A stretch of DNA of 64,000 nt, taken from contig NC_057793.1 in the NCBI RefSeq assembly GCF_014905175.1, forward strand, positions 1,302,001 to 1,366,000. Direction: 5' to 3'. The first letter of the stretch is position 1. Every line of letters begins with the position of its first letter. The stretch is from Aphidius gifuensis (taxonomy: Eukaryota > Arthropoda > Insecta > Hymenoptera > Braconidae). The notes beneath the pieces were generated by a model. That model did no database searches and was not told where the DNA came from. It saw only the letters and a program-made list of their open reading frames with translations. Below, one piece after another: positions 13,101-25,031 of the stretch. Both the position numbers and the translations under genes were made by a program.

Positions 13101-16100
13101 GATGTTGTTCTATTATTGGAAGCTACACTTGATGGCCTTTGTCCAGGTGATGTACGATTACATGATGAACTTATTGCCGTGGAAGCACGTAAATTTGCTA
13201 AATTAACTTGTTGTGCTGATGCTGATCTTGTTGATAATCTACCAAGTGTACTTGATAATGGTCTATATGTACCATAACTACTATAATCAGCCTAGGTAAA
13301 AAATATCAATTAATAATTGTTAAAGCTATGTATTAAATATTAAATTTAATTAAATATTATTTACTTGTTTAACAGCAGCATGTATATTTTCTGCACTATA
13401 TGTATATCTTGGTGGTCTATTTGTTGTTGCTCTTATTTGTTCATAAAGTGCACTAGTACTTGGAGTACGACTTAGCCATGCTCGATACTCATCAGATGTA
13501 AATATACTAGGTGATGATGGTAATCTTCCTAAAAATTCAACATAAATATAAATATTTCTATTAAAAAATTTAAATTTCATTAATTTACCTCTGTCACGTC
13601 TTATTGATGGTAATTCTGGTGCTGAATGTCCACCATCACTGTCTTCTTGATCAATTAAACCAGATGCAACTGTACTTAAACCACTTCTAAGTGCACCTGG
13701 TTGTTGTGGTAATGTTCTACCACTTCTTGGTAATGAATTTGATCTGAGACCAGTTGGTGTTTGTGATATTTGTGATCTTGATAATGTTGCTAAATGTGAT
13801 ACAGCATTATTTTGTGATTGTTCTCTCATATTTTGTCTGTATGAATAATAGGCTGAACGTGGTGAACTTGAACATGTTGCTTCGGTATCAGATGCATAAT
13901 CAAGTGATGGACGATTTCTTCTTGTTAATGTACCAAATTGACTTTGTCCACGTTGACCAGTTGATGTATCTGTTTGAGTTGAATAACGTGAGTTGTATCT
14001 CAATGCTGATGAACCTATTTTTTATAATTATAAGATGTTATTATTTATTTGATTGTTTGTTTGTTGGCAATTAAAAATACATACCTGATTTTAAACTTGA
14101 TCTTAATAGTGTATGTCTTGCTGGTGTTGTTATACTTGTATAATCAACACGTGGTAAATGCTGATCAGATCCACTTCTTGGCATTATTCTACCATTACTT
14201 GCATGTTGTGAATAACCATATCCACTTTGTGATTGACCAGTTAGCCTTGATCCAACTGATTGCATACCAGTACCAGTTGACATTCTACGATTTCCATTTG
14301 TTTGCATAACTGGTCCAGTATAAAATGAATGTACCTATTTGTTATTTTTTGAAAAAAACATTTATATTATCATCAATTATTTAGGTTTTTACTATTAGCA
14401 ATATTTTTAATTTTCATTCCATTTATGTTTTTTTTTTTAAATTTAAATTATTCATCTAAAAAGCTCACAAGTATCATTGATGTTTTTAATTTTTTTTACA
14501 ATTAAATTTTATATTCAATCAAAAAATAAAACATGTCTTGACGTCAATGCTACTTGTGTTTAAAAGAAAAAATGCAAAAGATTTTTATACAAATTAAAAG
14601 AAATTAGACAAATGAAATGAGAAAAAATAACAATTAGAATACGTATAGAAATTAAAAAAATATAGTGATTAGATAGGTGAGCTCTAGAAAGTTAGCACAC
14701 CACAATAGGCACAAACTAAAATAGTTGGAACTTAAATTTTATGCTTTTTTTGTGCTTTTACATATTTTTTTTATGCAATGTTTTGCCACCTTAATATTAA
14801 GCTAACACAACTTCTTTAATAATTAACTTATTCTAATGAACTCTTGACCAAAATTATGTGCTTTTTATGTGTTTTTATTCTACATTTAAATTAATTTTTT
14901 TCTTCAATTACTTTTTATTTAAATAATTTTTTTTCTAACAATGTTGTGTTAGCTTAATATTGAGTCAACACAACTTTTTTAATAATTAATTTATTTCAAT
15001 AAATTTTCAACCAAAATTATGTGCTTTTTATGTGTTTTCATTATACGTTTGAATTAATTTTTTTTTTTAATTACTTTTTGTTCAAATAATTTTTTTAGCA
15101 TAACATTTTTAGAAAAAAAAAAAAAATTATTTAAATAAAAATTAATTCGAAAAAAAAATTAACTCAAATGTAGAATGAAAACACAAAAAAAGCACATAAT
15201 TTTGGTCAAGAGTTCATTGAAATAAACTAATTATTAAAAAAGTTGTGTTGACTCAATATTAAGCTAACACAACATTTTTGGAAAAAAAATTATTTAAATA
15301 AAAAGTAATTGAAAAAAAAAATTAATTTAAATGTAGAATAAAAACACATAAAAAGCACATAATTTTGGTCAAGATTTCATTAGAATAAGTTAATTATTAA
15401 AGAAGTTGTGTTAGCTTAATATTGCACAAAATTGCTAGAAAAAAAAAGCACAAAAAATCGCGAGTTCCACACAAAAATAGCACAAAAAAAAGCATAAAAT
15501 TTTATTTCTAACTATATTAGTTTGTGCCCATTGTGCCGTGCTAACTTTCTATAGAGGTAGATAAATAAATAATTAAAAATATAAATAGAAAAATAATTTA
15601 TATAAAATTAAATATATCAAGCTTCAATAATGGGCTTATATAAAAAACAAGGTGACACGCCACACAAGGTATTTCAGTATCTTGATTTTGTTAATTGTCT
15701 TTAAAAATAATATATAATTTTTTAATGAAATCTAAATTTTTTTTTAAATCAAGCAAATTTTATTTATCATTATTGTTTACCTTTGTAAAATCCTGGATAA
15801 TAATAATGTAGCATTCATTGATATGAGAACCGAAATTAGTTATTGTACAACGTTAAAAAAAAAAATATATATAAAAAAAAGAATAAAACCCGCAAAAAGT
15901 AAACGAGTATTTTTTAATTAAAAAAAAAAAAATTTTGAAAAAAAATTTCACTTGAATAATAATGAGTGAAATATATTTAAATGAATGAATGAATTATTCA
16001 CTCGAATAAATATACCAAGTGATTTTTTAATAATCAATTTTGACACACTGGCATTGATGGGAATTTAATAATTTTAATTATATAATTTTCATTTGATTAA

Positions 16101-18464
16101 AATTGACTGGGTGTCACCAGTGAATAAATATTTACAAACAAGTGTATATATCAAACTGTGCAGACAGATGTAAAGAGTGCTTTTTATCAACATCGTCTAT
16201 GACATCTAGTTCAAGCCAATTTAACAATCAATGCAACGTCAAAAAATATAAAATATTATTTCGATTTATCAACAGAGATAAACAACAAAAATTTAAAAAA
16301 AAAAAAACACCCACACATACACAATTTGATGTTGCATTGATTGATAAAAAAAGTGCAATCTTATTATTTATTATTATCATTTATATTTCATTAAATTTTG
16401 AATGGAAAAAAAAATTGGAAAAAAAAAAAATTTGTTATTTATTTTAAATTTAATAAAAAAGTTTGAATGATATGAGAAACATACTTTTTCAGCTAAACTT
16501 TCAAGTGTTTTTGGATAGCCACGTTCATAAGGTTGAAAATGTTGAGTTGTTGATGGTTTTGGCTGATGTGTTATGACCGGTGGTGGTGGTGGTTGATAAG
16601 ACCAGTGTCCTTCAGATCGTGAATTATAATAAAGATCACCATTACTTGAGCCAAGATCTTGGCTTGATCCCAAACCAGTAAGACCAAGTCGTGATCGTGA
16701 TGGTAGCATTTCTCTTCCATCACCTCTTCGTCTATTACTATCCCTAAAATTTAAATTAAAACTAATTTAAATTATTTTTCTTTTTGATTTTATATTTAAA
16801 AATTTACCTAATGTGATTATTTGTTGCATGATCACTTTCATCTTCATTTAGTTCTCGTTTAATCACCACAACTGGTGGTGGTTTATGTTCATTTTGACGT
16901 GAATGTGATACTGGCTGTGGTGGACCATGTCTTGTTGCAAGTACTAATCTTCTTGGTATTGACATTATTATCACAACATCATCAAGACTCATGTGTGTTA
17001 CATCAACCAAATTAACAGCTAATATTTCATCACCAACCTTTGAAAATTAATTATTTATTAAATACATAAATAACATCAACAATAACAAGTATTTAAAATA
17101 TTATTATTACTTTTAAACATCCACTATTAAAAACAGCTGATTCAACAGCTATTCTTGATATAAAAACACCATCAGTTCTTTCATGTCCATTACCCTCACG
17201 AATGTAAAGACCTAGTGTTTGTCCAGGTCTTTTTATTATTTCCACAAAATATATTGGATGTTTTGGATCCTAAAAATTATTATTAAAACATTAGCTCGTT
17301 GTTGGACTAGATTGTAAGATGAAATTTACCTGTGAAAGCATAAATCTTTTTGCTGTTTCAGATGCTTGTCGTCCCATTTGACGTGGTTCAATGATACGAA
17401 CAACCATTTCACCACGTCTTTCAACAGATTCAAGTGCTGCTGCTGTTGATGCATCATGATCATTTTCAACAGTTTCTATCTGTTTGAATATTTCTGTACT
17501 TATACCGCTTACCTGTGGATATTTCTAAATTTTAGTTGTGATGATATGTCATGTTTAATTATTATTACAGCCTTAATATTAATTAATATATATTAATTTT
17601 TTTTTAAAAACGATTATCATTGGTAATATTAATTATTATACTTTTCGAAAATCGCCTTGTATGACCATAGGTGGTGGCTCTTTCGGACGTAATTGATTTG
17701 CAGGTGCCTGTCTTCCAGGACTTGCACTTATATCTGTCACATCTCCCCGACCCTCCTGTAAATAATAAACAAAATAAATAAAATAAATAAATAATTAACA
17801 AATTAATTATTATTTAATTCAAGTCAATTAATTTCAATAATTATTTTCAAGTAAATCATTTTACATTTTAAATAAATAAATAAATAAAAACAATAGAAAA
17901 TTTCATTAATTTATTTTAAAAAATATTATAAGTTACTTGTTTTCGTTTGAATAATAACACGTAAAATATTTTAATAATTATTTTTAATATTTTAAGAGTT
18001 AATATACATATAGAACAATCGATTAATGTCCTAATATACCAAGATAATCAATGTCGTATATATGTTTAACATCAACATACATATATCGTGTAAAATAGTT
18101 GTTGGAATGATGATGGCATGCAAGCCATTCAAATACCCAGAATCCATATATACATTATACATACACATATCCCATACTAGCTCTAAAATATACCCAACAT
18201 ATTCCCCCTTAAATTACTAACCCAATTTCCATTGGTGTCCTCAACATCAAAGTCAATTTTCTATTAAAAAAAAAAAAACAAAAATAAGCAAAATAACAAA
18301 AAAAAAAACCATGTACAGTTAAGCAAAAATAACTAATAATTTTTTTTCACAACAATATGATAGTATACAATTAATAAACGAAAAAAAAAAAATTAATCAA
18401 TTACCTTTTTTGAAAAAAAACAGCCTGATATTTCTGGATCACACATTCCGCTAACTACCCCCAT
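10147..18464 (-). CDS. syd-1: Syd-1 / RhoGAP100F: PDZ-C2-RhoGAP synaptic protein
   Basis: Fifteen in-phase coding exons: 18405-18464, 18222-18260, 17642-17755, 17329-17512, 17111-17269, 16808-17037, 16485-16743, 14085-14334, 13589-14014, 13375-13528, 12940-13291, 12636-12872, 11764-12569, 11499-11691, 11107-11414, ending with 10147-10476. The 60-bp first exon starts MGVVSG. Domain order is PDZ (about 17269-16900, KRPGQTLGLYIREG), a long Ser/Arg-rich linker, C2 (about 12830-12250) and RhoGAP (about 12210-11500) with the arginine finger kept in GLYRLCGS. The tail holds a polyGln/His tract and a PPPPP motif. In flies and worms Syd-1 acts early in presynaptic active-zone assembly with neurexin and Liprin-alpha. 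The GAP half is the part most like the family. Further upstream exons exist (see 18805-18849 and 24834-25031); with them the protein would be about 1,427 residues. The acceptor at 11414 was chosen because it is the one that keeps frame. Confidence 0.88.
10692..10753 (-). other. syd-1: Candidate alternative 62-bp exon near the syd-1 3' end
   Basis: An island flanked by AG on one side and a GTACTA donor on the other, in the intron between the last two coding exons. It is 62 bp long, not a multiple of three. Splicing 11107-11414 directly to 10147-10476 keeps frame. Including this exon would shift frame and stop at the first codons of the last exon, giving a shorter C-terminus ending in a basic RRRFLHR-type tail. 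Confidence 0.4.
14684..15552. mobile_element. ~870-bp foldback / MITE-like element in a syd-1 intron
   Basis: The ends are inverted copies: TAGAAAGTTAGCAC at the left, GTGCTAACTTTCTA at the right, extended by the related AGGCACAAACT and AGTTTGTGCCCA. The interior is made of ~170-bp units carrying TGTGTTAGCTTAATATT and AAAATTATGTGC. Two units read forward and two in reverse, so the whole element is a huge imperfect palindrome centred near 15108. No transposase frame is visible, so it is non-autonomous. A clear target-site duplication was not found. Confidence 0.75.
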
Positions 18465-18804
18465 GTTTAATACGGCGGGAAGCCTACTACTATACAACTA
18501 TAAGAAAGAACAACTCCAAAAGAAAAATAATAATAACAATAAATAAATAAAGAGAAGAAAAAAAGCCCTTACAAAGTATTACAGAAAATAAAAAAAAAAA
18601 AAATTGGAATAAACTGGATAAATGTGTAGACGCCTGCGCATATGATTGAATAATATTCTGTTATAGTATATATACTTATTCGTTTATTAGTTTGTCTTTT
18701 TTAACAGTGTGTTTGTGTGTGGGTAGGTGGGTGGGTAGGTGGTAGAAAGAGATAAGGGTAGATTGAGGCGGTGGTTGTGGAGTTTGTTTGGGAGGGATAC
18801 TCAC

Positions 18805-18849
18805 TATCGACCAGTTCATGACGTCATCCTCACACTCGTGAAAATCATC
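18805..18849 (-). CDS. syd-1: Syd-1 in-frame cassette exon (15 codons)
   Basis: A 45-bp island with a TTTGTAG acceptor and a GTGAGT donor, open in phase 0 and starting DDFHECEDD. The next syd-1 exon (18222-18260) and the candidate first exon at 24834-25031 also end or begin in phase 0, so it can be spliced between them without changing frame. It is acidic like its neighbour, which encodes KIDFDVEDTNGNW. It lies upstream of the MGVVSG start, so it belongs to a longer isoform. Confidence 0.55.
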
Positions 18850-21800
18850 CTACAAACGATATTGTATGTACCCCACAACGACCCCAGCTAAAATTTATCT
18901 ATCTTTCTTATTCACTCGATGTATTTATATTTCCTTTCTCTGTCAATTTTTTTTTTTTTATTTTTGAATACACCACAAACAAACCAACCCTACTCTCTCT
19001 CTTTCTCTCTATGATCGTAAACTCACCATCGATTACATTAATAACATCCACACGGGTCAGTAATTTTCAAAATATTCATACGACAAATTTATTTATTTAT
19101 TATTTTTATATAAAAATTATTTAATACTAAATTATTATTAATATAATTTTATGCTATAAAAAATTGTATGCTCATTAAAAAAAATAAAACAAAAATCACA
19201 TTCATAAAAATTAAATAATATAAAAAAGATGAATAAAAATTTTTTTTTTTAAATAAAAATTTATTTTAATTATAGATGTTAATAAAAATAAAAATTGTTT
19301 ATAAAAATAAACAATTTTTAATTCAAGTTAACTGTAGTAAAAAAATAATAAGAAAAAAAATTTAAAAAAATTAATTTAATAGAAATTTTTTGAGGTATAA
19401 ATATTAAGTTTGATGATGAATGTAGCAAGATGAGGATAATGTTGATGGTGGTGGTGGTAATAGTAACAATAACACCAGTAAAATTATCCAGTAGTAGTAG
19501 TAGTATTAGTAGTAAACGTAGTAGTAGTGAGCGTAGTAGTAGTAATGGTAAATGTTGTGTCAGACATTTTTTTGTTGATAGTAGTTTTGTAAATGTGTAG
19601 TGTACACGCAATTGTACGCATGTCAATTGAAGTTTGCGCAGTGAAATAGTTGGCTGGAATATGTATGTGTGTTGATAAAATTATATATATATATATATTT
19701 ATTGAGGGGGGTGAAAGAGGGTGAATAACTGAGAAGAAAAATAAAAAAAGCTTTTATGAATTTCAGCAAGGGGCATTGCGCATGGGCAGTTTATATTTTA
19801 TGTACAGTCAGAAAAAGAGGGTTGAAAAGAGAGATTTTGTGTCTTGTAGGTCGAAGGATAAAAAAAGAATATGTCGAAAACAGTTTATTGTAAATGAGGC
19901 TTGTTGAAAAATATATATATAATACAAAAGAATTTTTATTTATTTCATATTCAAGAACACTCGATTGCACTGAATTTCAGGGACATATTATTGTCATATA
20001 TTTTCTTTTATGTTTTTCATATATTATATAAAAAAAAAAAAAAGAAAAAAAGCTCTTTATGTATTTATTGTATTATTTTTATTATTGTTTTGTTACTATT
20101 TATTTTTTTTTTTTACTATTTATCATTGATCTACTTTTTTTTTTGTAGATAAAATTTATTTTTTTGGAATTTTCGAGGTTTAAATTGTTAATGATTAAAT
20201 ACAGAATGGAATATTTTTTTGAGCTTTTTTTTGCATGTTTCTGGGTTACCCTAACCTACATCAAAACCATCAAACTTCATGAGCTTTTTGTGTAATCTTT
20301 GTGGTTTTTTTTTTGGTAAATTTTTCCTATTTTCTTTTTGGTATATTGTTATTTTTATTTTATTTTATATATTTTCGTGTATAGAGAAATTTCATGTATA
20401 AAATTATCGATTATTTTTGAGTTTTATTTTTGTTTTTAAACAATTGTTTGAGAGACAAATATGTTGGGACAAATTGTTGTGTATTATTGGAGATTGCTTG
20501 GTATTGTCGTTCAACTAATATCCTCAAGTATCGTTGTTTGTAGTTATTGTGAAAATAGATATTACCACTGTTCTCAATTTCAAGCGTGATTTGTTGAAAT
20601 TGTATGTGTGAGAGAGACAACCAACTAGAGAGAGTGAAAAAGATACTAAAGGATAAACCACAGTAATATATATTATCTTGGTCGTATACTTGAAAATTAG
20701 ATTTTCGTAATTATTTTAGCCTGGGAGAGCTTTTTACTCGGCTCGTAAGTAGATATATACGTATATATATAATGCAACAATATTCTCACCCCATTATAAC
20801 TTTAATAAATTAATTATACACCAAGAGAGACAAAATACATTTTAGATATATAAAATTTTCATAATAATTATTTATATAAACACATTAACTTGTTTCAAAT
20901 TTATTTTTCACGATAATTTTTTTCTCTTTTTAATTAGTAAATATAATTTATATTTTTTATATATGAAAACTAAATTGTAAATATTTTTTTTCTATTTAAA
21001 TACAAATTTAAAATTGATGAAAAAAGAAATCATTTAATGACACAGATTTCTCTTATATTTAAAAAATTAAAAAAAAATAATTTTCATTTAAAAATTTGCA
21101 GTAGTTCAAGTCAAGTACTGTCAGACATGTTTTTTTCTGTGTTTTCTGTTTTTTTTTTTTTTTCATTTTTATTAATAAATTTACTTGTAAAAAATTCAAG
21201 AATATTTAGCATAAAATTAAAGTAGTACAAGTCAGCCAGTGTCAGACCCAAAAATACTTTAAATTTATAAAAATTTCACTTGTTTAAAATTTAAATATAT
21301 AAATAGTTTTAAAAAATGATACACACTTTATGTTAAATGATAAATTAATTTTACAACTCATTAACATAAAACACTATTATTTAAAGTAAAAATTCCATTT
21401 ATAAATTTTAAAATAACGTATAATAAACACGCTTTTATAAAACGATTATAATTTTTCATTTTTTTTTTTAATATCTCAATTATGCTGAATATTGAAATTG
21501 AAAAAAATAACAAAACTGTATATATGATTATAGATTTTTATCAAGTTTGAAGTAGGTATCAAAATGTTAAACACCATATTCAACAAAACTTGTCACGAGG
21601 CCCACAAATTATTCTCAAATTACAAGCTAGTCACGGATATATATTTTTTTTTTCTATTTTTTGTTATTTTGTTCATCCATTAAATTTTTTATTTTGCTGA
21701 TAAATTTATATGGAGGTAAAATTGGCAGGTTTGAAACGATCAGCTTGCGTGTTTTGAAATTGTGATATATATTCGTCGAAAAACCATCAAACAATACAAC

Positions 21801-24800
21801 ATGCCAATGCAGCTTTTGTGTTTAAATATATAATGATAATAATACAAGTACTTTTCGTTGAAGTACTGATGGAAATGAGGACAAATCAAGTTAAAAAAAA
21901 AATAATGTAAAATTAAATAATAATTGTGAACATGTGAATGTATGTAGAAAAATATTTCGTTGGTTTTTAAAAATTTTCAACTGCTGTTTGTCATTTTAAA
22001 TTGCATCGTTAGGAGAAAGTTTAAATAAACTCGTCTCGACTTTAACAATCCTCTTATGAATCCCTAAAAGTCCGCATGTATTTTATATTTAAAAAAAAAA
22101 ATATTAAATATACAGAATATCGGCTGTTTTTATTTATTTTTTTTTTCAAACTAATCGGCTTCTCACAGCCAGGCAGTTGAACACAATTTCATTGAACGAT
22201 TTCCGGTTATTTATTTTCTTTTTTTTATATATTTTTCAACTCCATCATTTTTACAAACAAGAAAATAAGAGTGTTTGTATTTTAAAATTTTTTTTTTCTA
22301 TTTATTTTATTGTACATGGAAGATATTGGTTTTTTTGTTGAATTTTTTTTGATTTTTCAACTGGAAATAATAGCTCACACGCCGGGAATAAAATACAAAC
22401 TCGAATTAATATATCAAATGTTATATAAAATCTTGTTGCGATACTCTGGCTCAATTCAATTTGTATTTTTTAACTCGACAAATAATATTGACTTTTTTTG
22501 GATGAGCTTATCTTGCAAAAAAAACATTTTACATGAAAAATCTTTTAATGGTATTCCATTGGAGGATAAAAAATAAAATATGATATAAAAAAAATAAAAT
22601 TTATAACATTGGCGTGTGAAAAAAAAAAATGGTTTGAAAAAAAAAGTTTTAAACTCAGGGGAGAGACACATCTTTATGAGTCTCACAACTTTCCAAGAAA
22701 TTTTTTTTTCTATTTTATAATTTTAATAAAAAATTGTGTGACTGTAATTTTACATTTAAAATACAAAAATTAAATGAAAATATTAACAAAAATTAGGGAA
22801 AGAATTAATTCAACTAGCCTGTGTTGATTTCAATAATTGAAAATTATTTTCAACTGAATTTATTTGCGAGAAAAAAAAAAGAAAAATAGATAAATCTTTG
22901 ATAAAAAATTAATTTTCATTTTTTATATTTTACATAGTATTTATCTTGGTTTATTCGGCACAATTGAGATAAAATTTGATTTATTATCATGTACAGAGAA
23001 AGGTCAAGTGCGGGTGTATAAAAATATTTCAACAAAATGACTCAATCGATTACGATAAAAATAGTTAAATTTAAAAAATTTAAAAAAAAAACAAAGCACT
23101 TTAATTTAATGAATATTAAATCAATTTTAAAAATCTATTAGAATGTCAATATTCAATTTTCATTCTATAAATTATTTTAATAAATGTATAAAAAATTTTA
23201 TATACATTAACTTTTTTATCAGTAAATGGTGTAATGGATAAAAAAAAATTTAGCCATCAAGATGTAATTTTCTTTTGCCTTATATATATCAAATAGTTTA
23301 TCAAGTTTTTTTTTTTTATACTATAAAAGTGGCTATTCATCACGAGGGATTGATTTTGTATTTTTTCTTTTATTTTTTCTTCATGAGGGGTCATCAAATG
23401 GACCATCATAATGTCCCCCAAAAAATAGTGATGATTTGGTAAATTGAAGAGAATAATCTGAGGGAGATGTTAGAATAAAATTGACAATTTAATTTTGTGC
23501 TTGTGTAAATTCATTTGAGTAATCAACGGTTTTATCAAAAATAAATTGATGAAAAATATTTGTCTTAATTGTTTCAATTGTCTATTAAATTATTTAATAA
23601 AAAATATTGGGTCCAACATTAACGACACTTGGCTTATATTCTATTTATTTTTTTATTTATTATTTTTATTATAAATTAGGAAAAACATAGTGTCGAAATT
23701 TCAAGGAGATTGTCTAGTTAAAAACTTGTGATAATTAAAAATTACCACAAACTTTGCTCAAGTTAAAAAAATAAAAATACTTTAAATTGCTTGAAAAAAT
23801 ACTTAAAAAATTAAAAATAAAACTAAATAAATAATTTTACATTGACTTGTTTTGTATTGTTATAAAAAAAAAATATTCGAATGATTAATTTATATTTTTT
23901 TCTGTTAAAATTGACAATTATATTGTTGAAAATAAAAAATAAATCTTAGCGAAAAATATGAATAAATTATAGAAATATAAATTTGTAATTAAAAATATAA
24001 AAAAAGGCATTATTCATTAAAATAAATATATTTTTTTTTGATATTTATAATGTTTAATTTAAAAAAATAAATAATCATTGTTCATAATTTATTATTGATT
24101 CGAAATACTTAACAAAAATTTATTAATTAAGTTGAAATTAAATTAATGCATATGTAGAAATTATAATTTCAATTTACCATAATACTGGAAAGTAATCATA
24201 AAAATTTTTAAAATTTAAGAAAACTGTTATTACTTGAAATTGTTAATTAATTGCATCAAAATTATACGTATAATTAACGAGTTGAAAAAATTTATATTTA
24301 TATTTGAAAATTCAAATGTTATTTCAAATTTATTTATAAATATTTTATTATGATAATTTATATCAGCCTTTGATAAAATATCATCTGGGTTTTTTTAAAG
24401 ATTACATTCATTTTGTAATATTACAAGGAAAAAATTATATCTCCCTTCAAACAGTGTCCGGTTTATTTGGTGATTATAAAGTTTGGGGATTTCTTAATTT
24501 AACACATAATTTAATGATATTTTCAAATTAAGAAAATATAATTTTAAAATTTATTTGACAATTAAATTAAAAATAAAAAAAAAAAACAATTAATAAAAAT
24601 TTTTCCTGTCAAACTTTTTTGATAATTTTTTTTTTTTGACAATTTGCCATTCATCTTTAAATACCAATGCTATTTAATTATATTTTTTCATTAAAAAAAA
24701 TGAAAACCAAATTAAATAGCTGAATAAAGTAAATCTTCATGAAAAAAGATGATTTTTTTTTGTTTTTTTTCATGATGACATTATTGATTTGCCGACTGTT

Positions 24801-24833
24801 CAGATAAATAAAATATAAATAACATAAACTTAC
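18850..24833. other. Syd-1 upstream intron / regulatory DNA
   Basis: AT-rich DNA that I read as a long 5' intron of syd-1, because phase-compatible exons flank it. It contains a TAG/GTA triplet repeat near 19490-19555, AT dinucleotide runs near 19680, and a minus-strand GTGAGT donor-like site near 19022 whose upstream sequence is not open. No other gene is supported. Confidence 0.4.
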
Positions 24834-25031
24834 TTTTCTTCGACCACAGCAAAGCATAATTGTCGGGCTTTCGGCACGACGTTGAGGCTGATGACAGACG
24901 TAGCTCAATCGTCCGCCCCTTTCCCCCTGCAATTGCACAACGCGCACCTGCAGCTGGCCCTGCTCTTGTTGTCCTTGACCGACACCAACTCGACCACCGT
25001 ACTTGATGCGCACGTGTTTTCGCCACTGCAT
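24834..25031 (-). CDS. syd-1: Candidate alternative first coding exon of syd-1 (66 codons)
   Basis: A GC-rich island, sharply different from the surrounding ~15-20% GC DNA. From ATG at 25029-25031 it is open for exactly 66 codons to a consensus GTAAGT donor, ending in phase 0 as the next syd-1 exons require. A TTAGACAG acceptor lies about 25 bp upstream, so the transcript starts further up. The peptide begins MQWRKHVRIKYGG and ends IMLCCGRRK. The adjacent cysteines followed by basic residues would suit S-acylation and membrane anchoring (inference). Assignment to syd-1 rests on strand, position and phase, not on remembered homology. Confidence 0.5.

Noticed and set aside
19318..19626. 102-codon minus frame rich in Leu
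   Set aside because: Produced by TAG/GTA triplet repeats and A/T runs; no splice sites or domain pattern.
21100..21250. Two similar ~27-bp strings (GTAGT.CAAGTCA...TGTCAGAC) about 140 bp apart
   Set aside because: Too short and too diverged to call a repeat element or regulatory pair with confidence.
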